Shown here piece after piece: positions 1 through 7,837 of a DNA stretch of 64,000 bases. Position numbers and translations under genes: made by a program. The stretch is taken from assembly GCF_006438925.1 (NCBI RefSeq), contig NZ_RCZA01000009.1:268118-332117 (forward strand), written 5' to 3'. Within the stretch, counting starts at the first letter, position 1. Every line of letters begins with the position of its first letter. The DNA comes from Pseudomonas mandelii (GTDB lineage Bacteria; Pseudomonadota; Gammaproteobacteria; Pseudomonadales; Pseudomonadaceae). The notes under the pieces were generated by a model, which worked only from the letters and a program-made list of their open reading frames with translations, was not told the origin of the DNA and searched no databases.

Positions 1-102
1 GCTGTTTATGGTGGCGGTTTCTGCACCGTAACTGATCCACGCTTCTTTTCTTACCGCCGCAGTCCACGTACTGGTCGGTTTGCCTCCCTGATCTGGCTTT
101 AG
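1..102 (+). CDS. pgeF: PgeF/YfiH family protein, C-terminal 33 residues only
   Basis: Reading frame 1 is open from the window edge to a TAG at 100-102. It encodes the end of a protein with YGGG, TDPRFFSYRR and TGRFASLIWL, which matches the C-terminus of the YfiH/PgeF (multicopper polyphenol oxidoreductase-like) family. These cytoplasmic proteins are described as purine nucleoside phosphorylases or peptidoglycan editing factors. The position just upstream of clpB on the same strand is the usual Pseudomonas order. The start lies outside the window. Confidence 0.85.
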   Translation, partial: AVYGGGFCTVTDPRFFSYRRSPRTGRFASLIWL

Positions 103-258
103 TGTCCTGTCTCACGAGTACTGTTCCTTTTTGACGGTGTCTGTTGCCGTCATGCTGCGTTGTCGCTCCTCGCCATAGCGGGCTATGACTCGTCGCGACG
201 CCTTGCCTGACGACAACAGTCACTCGTCAAAAGAGGAACGTACTCGTAAGACAGGGCA
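103..258. repeat. Large imperfect inverted repeat between pgeF and clpB
   Basis: Two arms of about 77 nt face each other around a centre at 180/181, where CATAGC and GCTATG flank a GG loop. The outer arms pair well: CCTGTCT/ACGAGTAC/GTTCCT/TTTGACG on the left recur in reverse complement on the right with a few mismatches and single-base bulges. As RNA it would form one very long hairpin just after the pgeF stop. It could be a REP-like element or a transcription barrier before clpB. No T-run follows it. Confidence 0.75.
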
Positions 259-298
259 CAAACGCTAAACTTCTCTGATCTACATCAACTGTACGACG

Positions 299-326
299 CT
301 TGAAACTCCCAGAATCGACCGCATCT
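299..326 (+). promoter_or_regulatory. Sigma-32 (heat-shock) type promoter of clpB
   Basis: CTTGAAA at 299-305 is followed after 13 nt by CCGCATCT at 319-326. This differs by one base from the sigma-32 pattern CTTGAAA-N13-CCCCATNT. It sits about 70 nt before the clpB start, and clpB is a classic sigma-32 target. Confidence 0.8.
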
Positions 327-397
327 ATAACGGTATCTGGCAGGTTTCTTCATTCAGGATGTTTATAGGTCCGGCCTGCTCAAAAGGAAGGTGACCC

Positions 398-2962
398 ATG
401 CGTATAGACCGTTTAACCAGCAAGTTGCAGTTAGCCTTGTCCGACGCCCAATCCCTGGCCGTCGGCCTCGATCATCCGGGCATTGAGCCAGCGCATTTGA
501 TGCAAGCCATGCTTGAACAGCAGGGTGGTTCGATCAAACCCCTGTTGATGCAGGTCGGCTTCGACGTCAACAGCCTGCGTAAAGAGCTGACCAAAGAGCT
601 CGACCAACTACCAAAAATCCAGAACCCGACCGGCGACGTCAACATGTCGCAGGATTTGGCGCGTCTGCTCAACCAGGCCGATCGTCTGGCCCAGCAGAAG
701 GGCGACCAGTTCATCTCCAGCGAGCTGGTGTTGCTGGCCGCCATGGACGAGAACAGCAAGCTTGGCAAATTGTTGCTCGGCCAGGGCGTCAGCAAGAAAG
801 CCCTGGAAAACGCGATCAACAACCTGCGCGGTGGTGAAGCCGTCAATGACGCCAACCACGAAGAGTCGCGCCAGGCGCTGGATAAATACACCGTCGACCT
901 GACCAAGCGTGCCGAAGAAGGCAAGCTCGATCCGGTGATCGGCCGTGACGATGAAATTCGCCGGACCATTCAGGTCCTGCAACGTCGCACCAAGAACAAC
1001 CCGGTGCTGATCGGTGAGCCGGGCGTGGGTAAAACCGCCATCGCCGAAGGCCTGGCCCAGCGCATCATCAACGGCGAAGTCCCGGATGGACTGAAAGGCA
1101 AGCGCCTGCTGTCCCTGGACATGGGGTCGCTGATTGCCGGCGCCAAGTACCGTGGCGAGTTCGAAGAACGCCTAAAATCCCTGCTCAACGAACTGTCGAA
1201 GCAGGAAGGGCAGATCATTCTGTTCATCGACGAACTGCACACCATGGTCGGCGCCGGTAAAGGCGAAGGCTCGATGGACGCGGGCAATATGCTCAAGCCT
1301 GCGTTGGCCCGTGGTGAACTGCACTGCGTCGGCGCGACCACGCTCAACGAATACCGCCAATATATAGAGAAGGACGCAGCCCTCGAGCGGCGCTTCCAGA
1401 AAGTGCTGGTGGACGAACCGAGCGAAGAAGACACCATCGCGATTCTGCGTGGCCTGAAAGAGCGCTACGAGGTTCACCACAAAGTGGCGATCACCGACGG
1501 CGCGATCATCGCCGCGGCCAAGCTCAGTCATCGCTATATCACGGACCGTCAGTTGCCGGACAAGGCCATCGACCTGATCGACGAAGCGGCTAGCCGCATC
1601 CGCATGGAGATCGACTCCAAGCCGGAAGTGCTCGATCGTCTGGAGCGTCGACTGATTCAGCTGAAGGTGGAATCCCAGGCGCTGAAGAAAGAAAGCGACG
1701 AGGCCGCGATAAAACGTCTGGAAAAACTCCAGGAAGAAATCGTCCGCCTCGAACGTGAGTACTCGGACCTGGAGGAAATCTGGAACGCGGAAAAAGCCGA
1801 AGTTCAGGGTTCTGCGCAGATCCAGCAGAAAATCGAACAGTCCCGTCAGGAACTGGAAGCTGCCCGCCGCAAAGGCGACTTGAACCGTATGGCCGAGTTG
1901 CAGTACGGGATCATCCCGGACCTGGAACGCAGCCTGCAAATGGTCGACCAGCACGGTAAAACTGAAAACCAGTTACTGCGCAGCAAGGTGACCGAAGAAG
2001 AAATCGCTGAGGTCGTGTCCAAGTGGACGGGCATTCCGGTGTCGAAAATGCTCGAAGGCGAGCGCGACAAGCTGATGAAGATGGAAAGCCTGTTGCACCA
2101 ACGTGTGATCGGCCAGGACGAAGCGGTGATTGCCGTTTCCAACGCCGTGCGGCGTTCCCGTGCCGGGTTGTCCGATCCGAATCGCCCGAGCGGCTCGTTC
2201 ATGTTCCTCGGCCCTACCGGTGTCGGTAAAACCGAGCTGTGCAAGGCACTGGCCGAGTTCCTCTTTGATACGGAAGAGGCGATGGTGCGGATCGACATGT
2301 CCGAGTTCATGGAGAAACATTCCGTGGCTCGTCTGATCGGTGCGCCACCAGGCTACGTAGGCTATGAAGAGGGCGGTTACCTGACCGAGGCGGTGCGTCG
2401 CAAGCCTTATTCGGTGATCCTCCTGGACGAGGTCGAGAAGGCCCACCCGGACGTCTTCAACATCTTGCTGCAAGTGCTGGAAGATGGCCGACTGACCGAC
2501 AGTCATGGCCGCACGGTGGATTTCAAAAATACCGTGATTGTCATGACCTCCAACCTCGGTTCGGTGCAGATCCAGGAATTGGTCGGTGATCGTGAGGCTC
2601 AGCGTGCGGCAGTGATGGATGCGATTTCCACGCACTTCCGGCCGGAGTTCATCAACCGGGTCGACGAAGTGGTGATCTTCGAGCCGTTGGCTCGGGATCA
2701 GATCGCGGGCATTACCGAGATCCAGTTGGGTCGCCTGCGCAGTCGCCTGACCGAGCGCGAGCTGAAGCTTGATCTCAGCCCTGAGGCCATGGATAAGCTG
2801 ATAGCGGTGGGTTACGACCCGGTTTACGGCGCACGGCCGCTCAAACGAGCTATCCAGCGCTGGATCGAGAACCCGCTGGCGCAGCTGATTCTGTCCGGTC
2901 GTTTCATGCCGGGCGATACCGCCAAGGGTGTCGTGGAGAACGACGAAATCGTATTCGTCTGA
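398..2962 (+). CDS. clpB: ATP-dependent disaggregase ClpB
   Basis: ClpB is a cytoplasmic hexameric AAA+ machine that pulls polypeptides out of aggregates together with DnaK/DnaJ/GrpE. The 854 residues show the family order: an N-terminal Clp repeat domain (1 to about 145), a first ATPase module with Walker A GEPGVGKT near 206, a long charged coiled-coil middle domain (about 410-530) that contacts DnaK, and a second ATPase with GPTGVGKT near 605. The length is normal for the family. The ATG at 398 has a good ribosome site, AAGGAAGG, and a heat-shock promoter lies upstream. There is no ClpP-binding IGF/L loop cue, as expected for ClpB. Confidence 0.98.
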   Translation: MRIDRLTSKLQLALSDAQSLAVGLDHPGIEPAHLMQAMLEQQGGSIKPLLMQVGFDVNSLRKELTKELDQLPKIQNPTGDVNMSQDLARLLNQADRLAQQKGDQFISSELVLLAAMDENSKLGKLLLGQGVSKKALENAINNLRGGEAVNDANHEESRQALDKYTVDLTKRAEEGKLDPVIGRDDEIRRTIQVLQRRTKNNPVLIGEPGVGKTAIAEGLAQRIINGEVPDGLKGKRLLSLDMGSLIAGAKYRGEFEERLKSLLNELSKQEGQIILFIDELHTMVGAGKGEGSMDAGNMLKPALARGELHCVGATTLNEYRQYIEKDAALERRFQKVLVDEPSEEDTIAILRGLKERYEVHHKVAITDGAIIAAAKLSHRYITDRQLPDKAIDLIDEAASRIRMEIDSKPEVLDRLERRLIQLKVESQALKKESDEAAIKRLEKLQEEIVRLEREYSDLEEIWNAEKAEVQGSAQIQQKIEQSRQELEAARRKGDLNRMAELQYGIIPDLERSLQMVDQHGKTENQLLRSKVTEEEIAEVVSKWTGIPVSKMLEGERDKLMKMESLLHQRVIGQDEAVIAVSNAVRRSRAGLSDPNRPSGSFMFLGPTGVGKTELCKALAEFLFDTEEAMVRIDMSEFMEKHSVARLIGAPPGYVGYEEGGYLTEAVRRKPYSVILLDEVEKAHPDVFNILLQVLEDGRLTDSHGRTVDFKNTVIVMTSNLGSVQIQELVGDREAQRAAVMDAISTHFRPEFINRVDEVVIFEPLARDQIAGITEIQLGRLRSRLTERELKLDLSPEAMDKLIAVGYDPVYGARPLKRAIQRWIENPLAQLILSGRFMPGDTAKGVVENDEIVFV

Positions 2963-2986
2963 TCCACGGTGGCAGCAAAATTGAAG

Positions 2987-3013
2987 AGGCCTCGCATTGC
3001 GAGGCCTTTTTTT
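2987..3013 (+). terminator. Rho-independent terminator of clpB
   Basis: AGGCCTCGC (2987-2995) and GCGAGGCCT (2999-3007) form a perfect 9-bp stem with a 3-nt loop, followed by a run of T. It begins 25 nt after the clpB stop. Confidence 0.92.
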
Positions 3014-3146
3014 CGCCAGGCTGTTGAACTCTAAGGAAAAGGCTTGTAAAGTGCGCCCCGCAGTAAGTCGCCCTGAAGGGTTCCTGCTCCCCAAGCAGGA
3101 ATCTGAAATAAGTTGCAAATCATTAACTTGAAGGCAATTTAGGGGG

Positions 3147-3174
3147 TTGACAGAGGTGCTTAAGATTGTAGAAT
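3147..3174 (+). promoter_or_regulatory. Sigma-70 promoter of the tRNA cluster
   Basis: TTGACA at 3147-3152 and TAGAAT at 3169-3174 are separated by 16 nt. They are followed by the GC-rich discriminator AGCGCGCCTC typical of stringently controlled stable-RNA promoters. The first tRNA begins 86 nt downstream. Confidence 0.85.
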
Positions 3175-3260
3175 AGCGCGCCTCAGACACACGAACGCAG
3201 CGATGCGAACGGGTCGAAGAGGTGAAGCAAGCTTCACAGTTGTAAATTGAAATATGCAGT

Positions 3261-3336
3261 TCCGTGATAGCTCAGTCGGTAGAGCAAATGACTGTTAATC
3301 ATTGGGTCCCAGGTTCGAGTCCTGGTCACGGAGCCA
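3261..3336 (+). tRNA. tRNA-Asn (anticodon GTT)
   Basis: This is a 76-nt cloverleaf with acceptor arms TCCGTGA/TCACGGA, anticodon loop CTGTTAA, T-arm GGTTCGAGTCC and an encoded CCA at 3334-3336. It is the first tRNA of the cluster downstream of clpB. Confidence 0.97.
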
Positions 3337-3345
3337 ATTTCAAAC

Positions 3346-3422
3346 CGGGGTATAGCGCAGTCCGGTAGCGCGCCTGCTTTGGGAGCAGGATGTCAGGAGT
3401 TCGAATCCCCTTACCCCGACCA
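3346..3422 (+). tRNA. tRNA-Pro (anticodon TGG), first copy
   Basis: This is a 77-nt cloverleaf with acceptor CGGGGTA/TACCCCG, anticodon loop TTTGGGA, T-loop TTCGAAT and an encoded CCA. It lies 9 nt after tRNA-Asn and is identical to the copy at 3602-3678. Confidence 0.97.
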
Positions 3423-3427
3423 TTTTT

Positions 3428-3503
3428 GGGTCGTTAGCTCAGTTGGTAGAGCAGTTGGCTTTTAACCAATTGGTCGTAGGTTCGAATCCCACACGACCCA
3501 CCA
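3428..3503 (+). tRNA. tRNA-Lys (anticodon TTT)
   Basis: This is a 76-nt cloverleaf with acceptor GGGTCGT/ACGACCC, anticodon loop CTTTTAA and an encoded CCA. It lies only 5 nt after the first tRNA-Pro, so both are cut from one transcript. Confidence 0.97.
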
Positions 3504-3567
3504 TTTTTGAAACCAGTTCACGCTGGGATCAGATCTTAAGATCAGAGGCCAAAAGCACTGATCGAAG

Positions 3568-3597
3568 AAGGCGACTTTTTTAAAGGTCGCCTTTTTA
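3568..3597 (+). terminator. Terminator after tRNA-Lys
   Basis: AAGGCGAC (3568-3575) pairs with GTCGCCTT (3586-3593) around an AT-rich loop, and the downstream arm runs into a T-rich tract. It separates the first three tRNAs from the second tRNA-Pro. Confidence 0.8.
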
Positions 3598-3601
3598 TTA
3601 C

Positions 3602-3678
3602 CGGGGTATAGCGCAGTCCGGTAGCGCGCCTGCTTTGGGAGCAGGATGTCAGGAGTTCGAATCCCCTTACCCCGACCA
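3602..3678 (+). tRNA. tRNA-Pro (anticodon TGG), second copy
   Basis: It is identical over all 77 nt to the tRNA-Pro at 3346-3422. It begins 5 nt after the terminator at 3568-3597 and no separate promoter is evident, so it probably depends on read-through of that terminator. The identity and short distance suggest a local duplication. Confidence 0.97.
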
Positions 3679-3685
3679 TATTAAA

Positions 3686-3719
3686 AATCCTCGTATCGAA
3701 AGATACGGGGATTTTTTTT
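3686..3719 (+). terminator. Terminator of the tRNA cluster
   Basis: AATCCTCGTATC and GATACGGGGATT form a 12-bp stem with one T-G pair and a GAAA tetraloop (3686-3713), followed by a run of T. Confidence 0.88.
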
Positions 3720-3845
3720 GTCTTCGATTTTTTGTCTTCGAGAAATAACACTTCAGTCATCGTATAACTTGCCGATAACGAGGCGACGGGGTACTGCCGA
3801 AACAACGCCCCTTATCTAAGCCACTACAAGAAAAGGGCGTTCGTT

Positions 3846-5471
3846 ATGGTGCTTCGACAGTTAAATATCGCTCCTCGGGCAGCCTTGGGGTTTGCCCTGA
3901 TTGCCGTATTGGTAGCGTTGCTCGGGATTTTTGCCCTGGGGCAGATGTCGAGCATTCGCGATAGCGAGGTGACGGTGGAGAAACAATGGTTGCCGAGCAT
4001 TCGCGGCGGTGACGAGATCCGCGAAATCATGCTGCGCATCCGTACCATTTCCCTGCGCATGGCCCTGGATCAGGATCCGAAGAACATCCCTGTCTACCGC
4101 GGCCAGATGGACACTCGCGACAAAGAGTTGAGCGAGAAGATTGCGGCTTATGACAGGTTGGTCAACACAGTCGAAGGCAAAGCCTTGTATGACCAGTTCA
4201 AAACTACCTTCGCGGCTTATCGTTCCGGTATTGCTCAATCGTTCTCCCTGGCCGAACAGGGTCGTCGTGACGAACTGACCCAACTGCTGCTGATCGATAT
4301 GAAAACCGTGGTTGATGGCTCGGGCAAACAGCTCAACGACCTGGCGGATCTGTTCGCCAAACAAGTCGCCGCCGAGAGCCAGAAATCTGCAGCGCATTAC
4401 GAAACATCGCGGATGATCGTCAGCCTGTTTATCGCATTGGCGGCATTGGCCACCGTCGGCCTGGCGATGCTGCTGACCCGCAGCATCGTCAAGCCGTTGA
4501 GCGAAGCGTTGCATGCCGCGGAAAACGTGGCACGAGGCGACCTGACGCGCCCCATCGAAACCCATGGCAACGATGAAGTGAGTCGCTTGCTCAAGGCGTT
4601 GGCGACCATGCAGCGCAACCTGCGCGAGACCTTGCAAGGTATCAGCGGCTCGGCCGCGCAATTGGCGACAGCGGCTGACGAGTTGAATGCGGTCACCCTC
4701 GACAGCACGCAGAACCTGCAACAGCAGAACAATGAGATCGAACAAGCGGCGACGGCTGTCACTGAAATGACCACCGCGGTGGAGGAGGTCGCTCGCAACG
4801 CGGTGTCGACCTCCGACGCCACGCGCCAATCCAGTGAGTCCGCGCACGCCGGTCAGGAGCGGGTCAGCGAAACAGTCACGGCCATCGGCGCCCTTGCCAG
4901 CGATGTACAGATCACGGGCGGGTTGGTGCAGTCCCTGGCCAACCAGTCTCAGGACATCGGCAAGGTACTGGACGTGATTCGTGCGATTGCCGAGCAAACC
5001 AACTTGCTGGCCCTCAATGCTGCCATTGAAGCGGCGCGGGCCGGGGAAAGCGGTCGCGGTTTCGCGGTGGTTGCCGACGAAGTTCGCGCTTTGGCCTATC
5101 GCACGCAGCAATCGACTCAGGAAATCGAACAAATGGTTCAGGGCATGCGCAACGGCTCGACTCAGGCACTGGATTCCATGCAGGCCAGCTCAACCCGTGC
5201 GGCCAGCACATTGGCCTTGGCCGAGCGTGCTGGTGAAGCGTTGCAGACCATCACCGCGTCGGTGCATCTGATCCATGAACGCAACCTGGTGATCGCCAGT
5301 GCTGCCGAAGAACAGGCGCAGGTGGCGCGGGAAGTGGATCGCAACCTGGTAAATATTCGCGACCTTTCGGTGCGGTCTGCCGCCGGGGCGGATCAGACCA
5401 GCGCGTCCAGCCATGAGTTGTCTCAGCTGGCCAATGCCTTGCAGGGCATGGTGCGGCGCTTCCAGATTTAA
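3846..5471 (+). CDS. Methyl-accepting chemotaxis protein
   Basis: This is a membrane chemoreceptor that passes a periplasmic signal to CheA/CheW. It has 541 residues. A first membrane segment (about 13-32) is followed by a roughly 155-residue periplasmic four-helix-bundle-type sensor, a second membrane segment (about 190-210), a HAMP linker and a C-terminal signalling domain. The hairpin tip with AEQTNLLALNAAIEAARAGE lies near 380-400, the most conserved stretch of the family. The ATG at 3846 follows AGAAAAGGG. The gene stands alone, between the tRNA terminator and a terminator at 5490. The ligand cannot be read from the sequence. No C-terminal CheR-binding pentapeptide is seen. Confidence 0.95.
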   Translation: MVLRQLNIAPRAALGFALIAVLVALLGIFALGQMSSIRDSEVTVEKQWLPSIRGGDEIREIMLRIRTISLRMALDQDPKNIPVYRGQMDTRDKELSEKIAAYDRLVNTVEGKALYDQFKTTFAAYRSGIAQSFSLAEQGRRDELTQLLLIDMKTVVDGSGKQLNDLADLFAKQVAAESQKSAAHYETSRMIVSLFIALAALATVGLAMLLTRSIVKPLSEALHAAENVARGDLTRPIETHGNDEVSRLLKALATMQRNLRETLQGISGSAAQLATAADELNAVTLDSTQNLQQQNNEIEQAATAVTEMTTAVEEVARNAVSTSDATRQSSESAHAGQERVSETVTAIGALASDVQITGGLVQSLANQSQDIGKVLDVIRAIAEQTNLLALNAAIEAARAGESGRGFAVVADEVRALAYRTQQSTQEIEQMVQGMRNGSTQALDSMQASSTRAASTLALAERAGEALQTITASVHLIHERNLVIASAAEEQAQVAREVDRNLVNIRDLSVRSAAGADQTSASSHELSQLANALQGMVRRFQI

Positions 5472-5489
5472 ATGTTCCAGACGCAAAAA

Positions 5490-5522
5490 AAAGCCGCGCT
5501 TCTCGACGGAAAAGCGCGGCTT
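5490..5522. terminator. Shared terminator between the chemoreceptor and the EF-hand gene
   Basis: AAGCCGCGCTT and AAGCGCGGCTT form a strong 11-bp stem. An A-run lies on its left side, so a T-run follows on the minus strand. It lies between convergent genes and can serve both, most clearly the minus-strand EF-hand gene. Confidence 0.8.
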
Positions 5523-5535
5523 GGGTCTCGGAAGC

Positions 5536-5934
5536 TTAGGCGCCGTCTTGGTCTTTCAAGTGCTCGAACAGGCCTTTTGGCATTTTCTTGCCATTGGCTT
5601 CGTAGTTGGCCTTCACGTTGTCGAAAGCCTCTTGCTCGTCGATGAAGCCGTCATGGTTGGTGTCGATCTTGTCGAAATTGGACTTCGGCGCGACTTTCTG
5701 GAATTCGGCACGGGATACCTTGCCGTCGCCATCGGTGTCGGTTTTTGCCATCGACGCATCGCCACACTTGCCTTCGCCACATTTACCTTCAGGCGTCTTC
5801 ACGACCTGTTCGGCCGAGGCCAGCAGGTAGCCCTGAGTCAGGGGTTGCGAGGCGAACACCGCGCCGGACAACATCATGCCACCGGCCAAAACAGCGCCGA
5901 GCAAACCGATAGTGTTTTTGGTGGTACGGGACAT
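5536..5934 (-). CDS. Secreted EF-hand protein with tandem EGKCG motifs (HvfA/BufA-like leader)
   Basis: The 132-residue protein starts at the ATG at 5934, after AGGAG. Residues 1-29 form a signal peptide ending near VFASQ. The segment LTQGYLLAS is followed at 49-58 by EGKCGEGKCG. Two canonical EF-hand loops follow: DTDGDGKVSRAE (66-77) and DTNHDGFIDEQE (91-102). The leader plus repeated EGKCG is the hallmark of HvfA-type precursor peptides, whose cysteines are modified by MNIO (DUF692) enzymes and which act in copper defence. The EF-hands are the part not expected in such a peptide. No MNIO enzyme or partner protein is adjacent. It may therefore be an orphan modified precursor or simply a periplasmic calcium-binding protein with free thiols. 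The EF-hand call is secure; the RiPP reading is inference. Confidence 0.85.
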   Translation of the reverse strand: MSRTTKNTIGLLGAVLAGGMMLSGAVFASQPLTQGYLLASAEQVVKTPEGKCGEGKCGDASMAKTDTDGDGKVSRAEFQKVAPKSNFDKIDTNHDGFIDEQEAFDNVKANYEANGKKMPKGLFEHLKDQDGA

Positions 5935-6152
5935 TTCAATACTCCTGGGTTGCACGACACAACCGTTCGATAAAGGACGCCACGTAAGTGCGGCGATAAC
6001 CGTAGCTGGCGGGGTGCCTTGCTCGGGTGTGGCCATTTAGCGGGCGTGGTGTATCGCTACTGTGTCGCGCAAGGGGGGAGTTTGTAAGCGAAGGGGCGAA
6101 ACGACCGGGGAGATACAGTGAGACACAGATCTGTAGGGCAATGAATAACAAA

Positions 6153-6243
6153 TGTGGGAGCGAGCTTGCTCGCGATGGCGGCGTGTCAGGCGACATTGAT
6201 GTCGACTGTACGGACGCTATCGCGAGCAAGCTCGCTCCCACAG
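6153..6243. repeat. REPIN (REP doublet, GTGGGAGCGAGC family)
   Basis: Two inverted copies of the unit GTGGGAGCGAGCTTGCTCGC are separated by about 50 nt. This is the paired REP form (REPIN) common between genes in fluorescent pseudomonads. It lies between the EF-hand gene and the end of ndh. Confidence 0.93.
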
Positions 6244-6253
6244 GGGATGGGTG

Positions 6254-7552
6254 TTAGTGCAACTTGAGGCGCGGCTCAGTCCCGCGCCCGATCTTGCTGC
6301 CCAACATCAACATCGCCGTACGAAACGCGCCATACAGCGCCATCTGGTGCATGCGATACAGCGACACGTAAAACATCCGCGCCAGCCAGCCTTCCAACAT
6401 CACGCTGCCGGTGAGGTTGCCCATCAAGTTACCCACAGCCGAAAAACGCGACAGCGAGATCAGCGAGCCGTAGTCGGTGTATTTGTACGCAGGCAGAGGT
6501 TTGCCTTCGATCCGCAGTTTCAGCGATTTGGCCAGCAACGAAGCTTGCTGATGCGCAGCCTGGGCGCGCGGCGGCACATTGCGATCGGTGCCCGGCTGCG
6601 GGCAGGCCGCGCAGTCACCGAAGGCGAAGATGTTCTCGTCGCGGGTGGTTTGCAGGGTCGGCAGCACTTGCAGCTGATTGATCCGGTTAGTCTCCAGGCC
6701 ATCGATGTCCTTGAGGAAACCTGGTGCACGAATCCCGGCCGCCCAGACTTTCAGGCTGGCATTGATGACATTGCCATCGGCGGTAATCAGGCTGTCGGCT
6801 GTCACTTCGCTGACGGCGGCATTGGTCATCACGTTGACCCCGAGTTTCTCCAGGGTTTTATGCACCGGCCCGCCGATACGTTCCGGCAGCGCTGGCAGCA
6901 CCCGTGGTCCGGCTTCGATCAAGGTGATGTGCATGTTTTCCGGTTTGATCCGGTCCAGGCCATAAGCCGCCAGTTCATGGGCGGCGTTGTGCAGTTCGGC
7001 AGCCAATTCGACCCCGGTGGCACCGGCGCCGACGATGGCCACGCTGATCTGCTCGACCTTGTCGGTCTGCCCGGCATGGGCGCGCAGGTAGTGGTTGAGC
7101 AATTGCTGATGGAAGCGCTCGGCCTGTTTGCGGGTGTCGAGGAACAGGCAGTGTTGCGCCGCGCCCTGAGTCCCGAAATCGTTGGTGGTGCTGCCGACCG
7201 CGATCACCAGCGAGTCGTAACCCACTTCGCGCGCCGGGACCAGTTCAATGCCGGCTTCGTCGTAGGTGGCGGCCAGCTGGATTTTTTTCTGTGCGCGATC
7301 AAGCCCGCTCATGCGCCCCAGCTGGAACTCGAAGTGGTTCCATTTTGCCTGGGCAACATAGTTGAGTTCGTCTTCGGAAGAGTTCAGGGAACCTGCCGCC
7401 ACTTCGTGCAACAACGGTTTCCAGATGTGGGTCAGGTTCGCGTCGACCAGCATCACACTGGCCGTGCCGCGCTTGCCCAGAGTCTTACCCAGACGGGTAG
7501 CCAACTCCAGGCCGCCGGCGCCGCCGCCAACGATGACAATACGATGAGTCAT
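6254..7552 (-). CDS. ndh: Type II NADH:quinone oxidoreductase (NDH-2)
   Basis: This is a single-subunit, non-proton-pumping respiratory enzyme that passes electrons from NADH to the quinone pool at the inner face of the cytoplasmic membrane. It has 432 residues. An FAD-binding Rossmann motif IVGGGAGGLELA lies at the N-terminus and an NADH-binding motif AIVGAGATGVELA near 170. The C-terminal conserved stretch includes FGDCAACPQP and a hydrophobic/basic tail for membrane association. I chose the ATG at 7552; the longer frame to 7588 uses TTG. It is the last gene of a minus-strand run with the DUF3094, MOSC and DUF1780 genes. Confidence 0.93.
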   Translation of the reverse strand: MTHRIVIVGGGAGGLELATRLGKTLGKRGTASVMLVDANLTHIWKPLLHEVAAGSLNSSEDELNYVAQAKWNHFEFQLGRMSGLDRAQKKIQLAATYDEAGIELVPAREVGYDSLVIAVGSTTNDFGTQGAAQHCLFLDTRKQAERFHQQLLNHYLRAHAGQTDKVEQISVAIVGAGATGVELAAELHNAAHELAAYGLDRIKPENMHITLIEAGPRVLPALPERIGGPVHKTLEKLGVNVMTNAAVSEVTADSLITADGNVINASLKVWAAGIRAPGFLKDIDGLETNRINQLQVLPTLQTTRDENIFAFGDCAACPQPGTDRNVPPRAQAAHQQASLLAKSLKLRIEGKPLPAYKYTDYGSLISLSRFSAVGNLMGNLTGSVMLEGWLARMFYVSLYRMHQMALYGAFRTAMLMLGSKIGRGTEPRLKLH

Positions 7553-7612
7553 GGGGATATCTCGCAAGGCTAAAAGAAATCGGTGCAATTACCCGAGCGA
7601 GCGCGATGCTGC

Positions 7613-7786
7613 TCATAGCGTCAGGTAACTGATAAGTCGGCTCAACAGGCCCAGACCAATGGTCACTGCCAACACCACCACCAGGAGCATCCACGGCCGG
7701 AAAGGCCGGCGCTCGACTTGGTGCTGGGACAGTTGCAGGTACTCTTCGACATGCTTTTGGTCGTCGGGGTTCAGGCGGCTGGTCAT
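7613..7786 (-). CDS. DUF3094 family small membrane protein
   Basis: This 57-residue ORF starts at the ATG at 7786. It begins MTSRLNPDDQKHVEEYLQ, has one membrane segment (about 33-48, PWMLLVVVLAVTIGLGLL) and ends SRLISYLTL. This matches the short DUF3094 proteins found upstream of NADH dehydrogenase genes in Pseudomonas. The N-terminus is polar and probably cytoplasmic. It lies 60 nt upstream of ndh on the same strand, so a role near NDH-2 is possible but unproven. Confidence 0.8.
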   Translation of the reverse strand: MTSRLNPDDQKHVEEYLQLSQHQVERRPFRPWMLLVVVLAVTIGLGLLSRLISYLTL

Positions 7787-7837
7787 AAAGGCCTCGTCAG
7801 GTAGACGTTGCTGAATGTGTAGAAGCTACAGGCTGAT

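Noticed and set aside
3542..3805. 87-residue minus-strand ORF over the tRNA cluster
   Set aside because: It runs through the second tRNA-Pro and its terminator and has no ribosome site.
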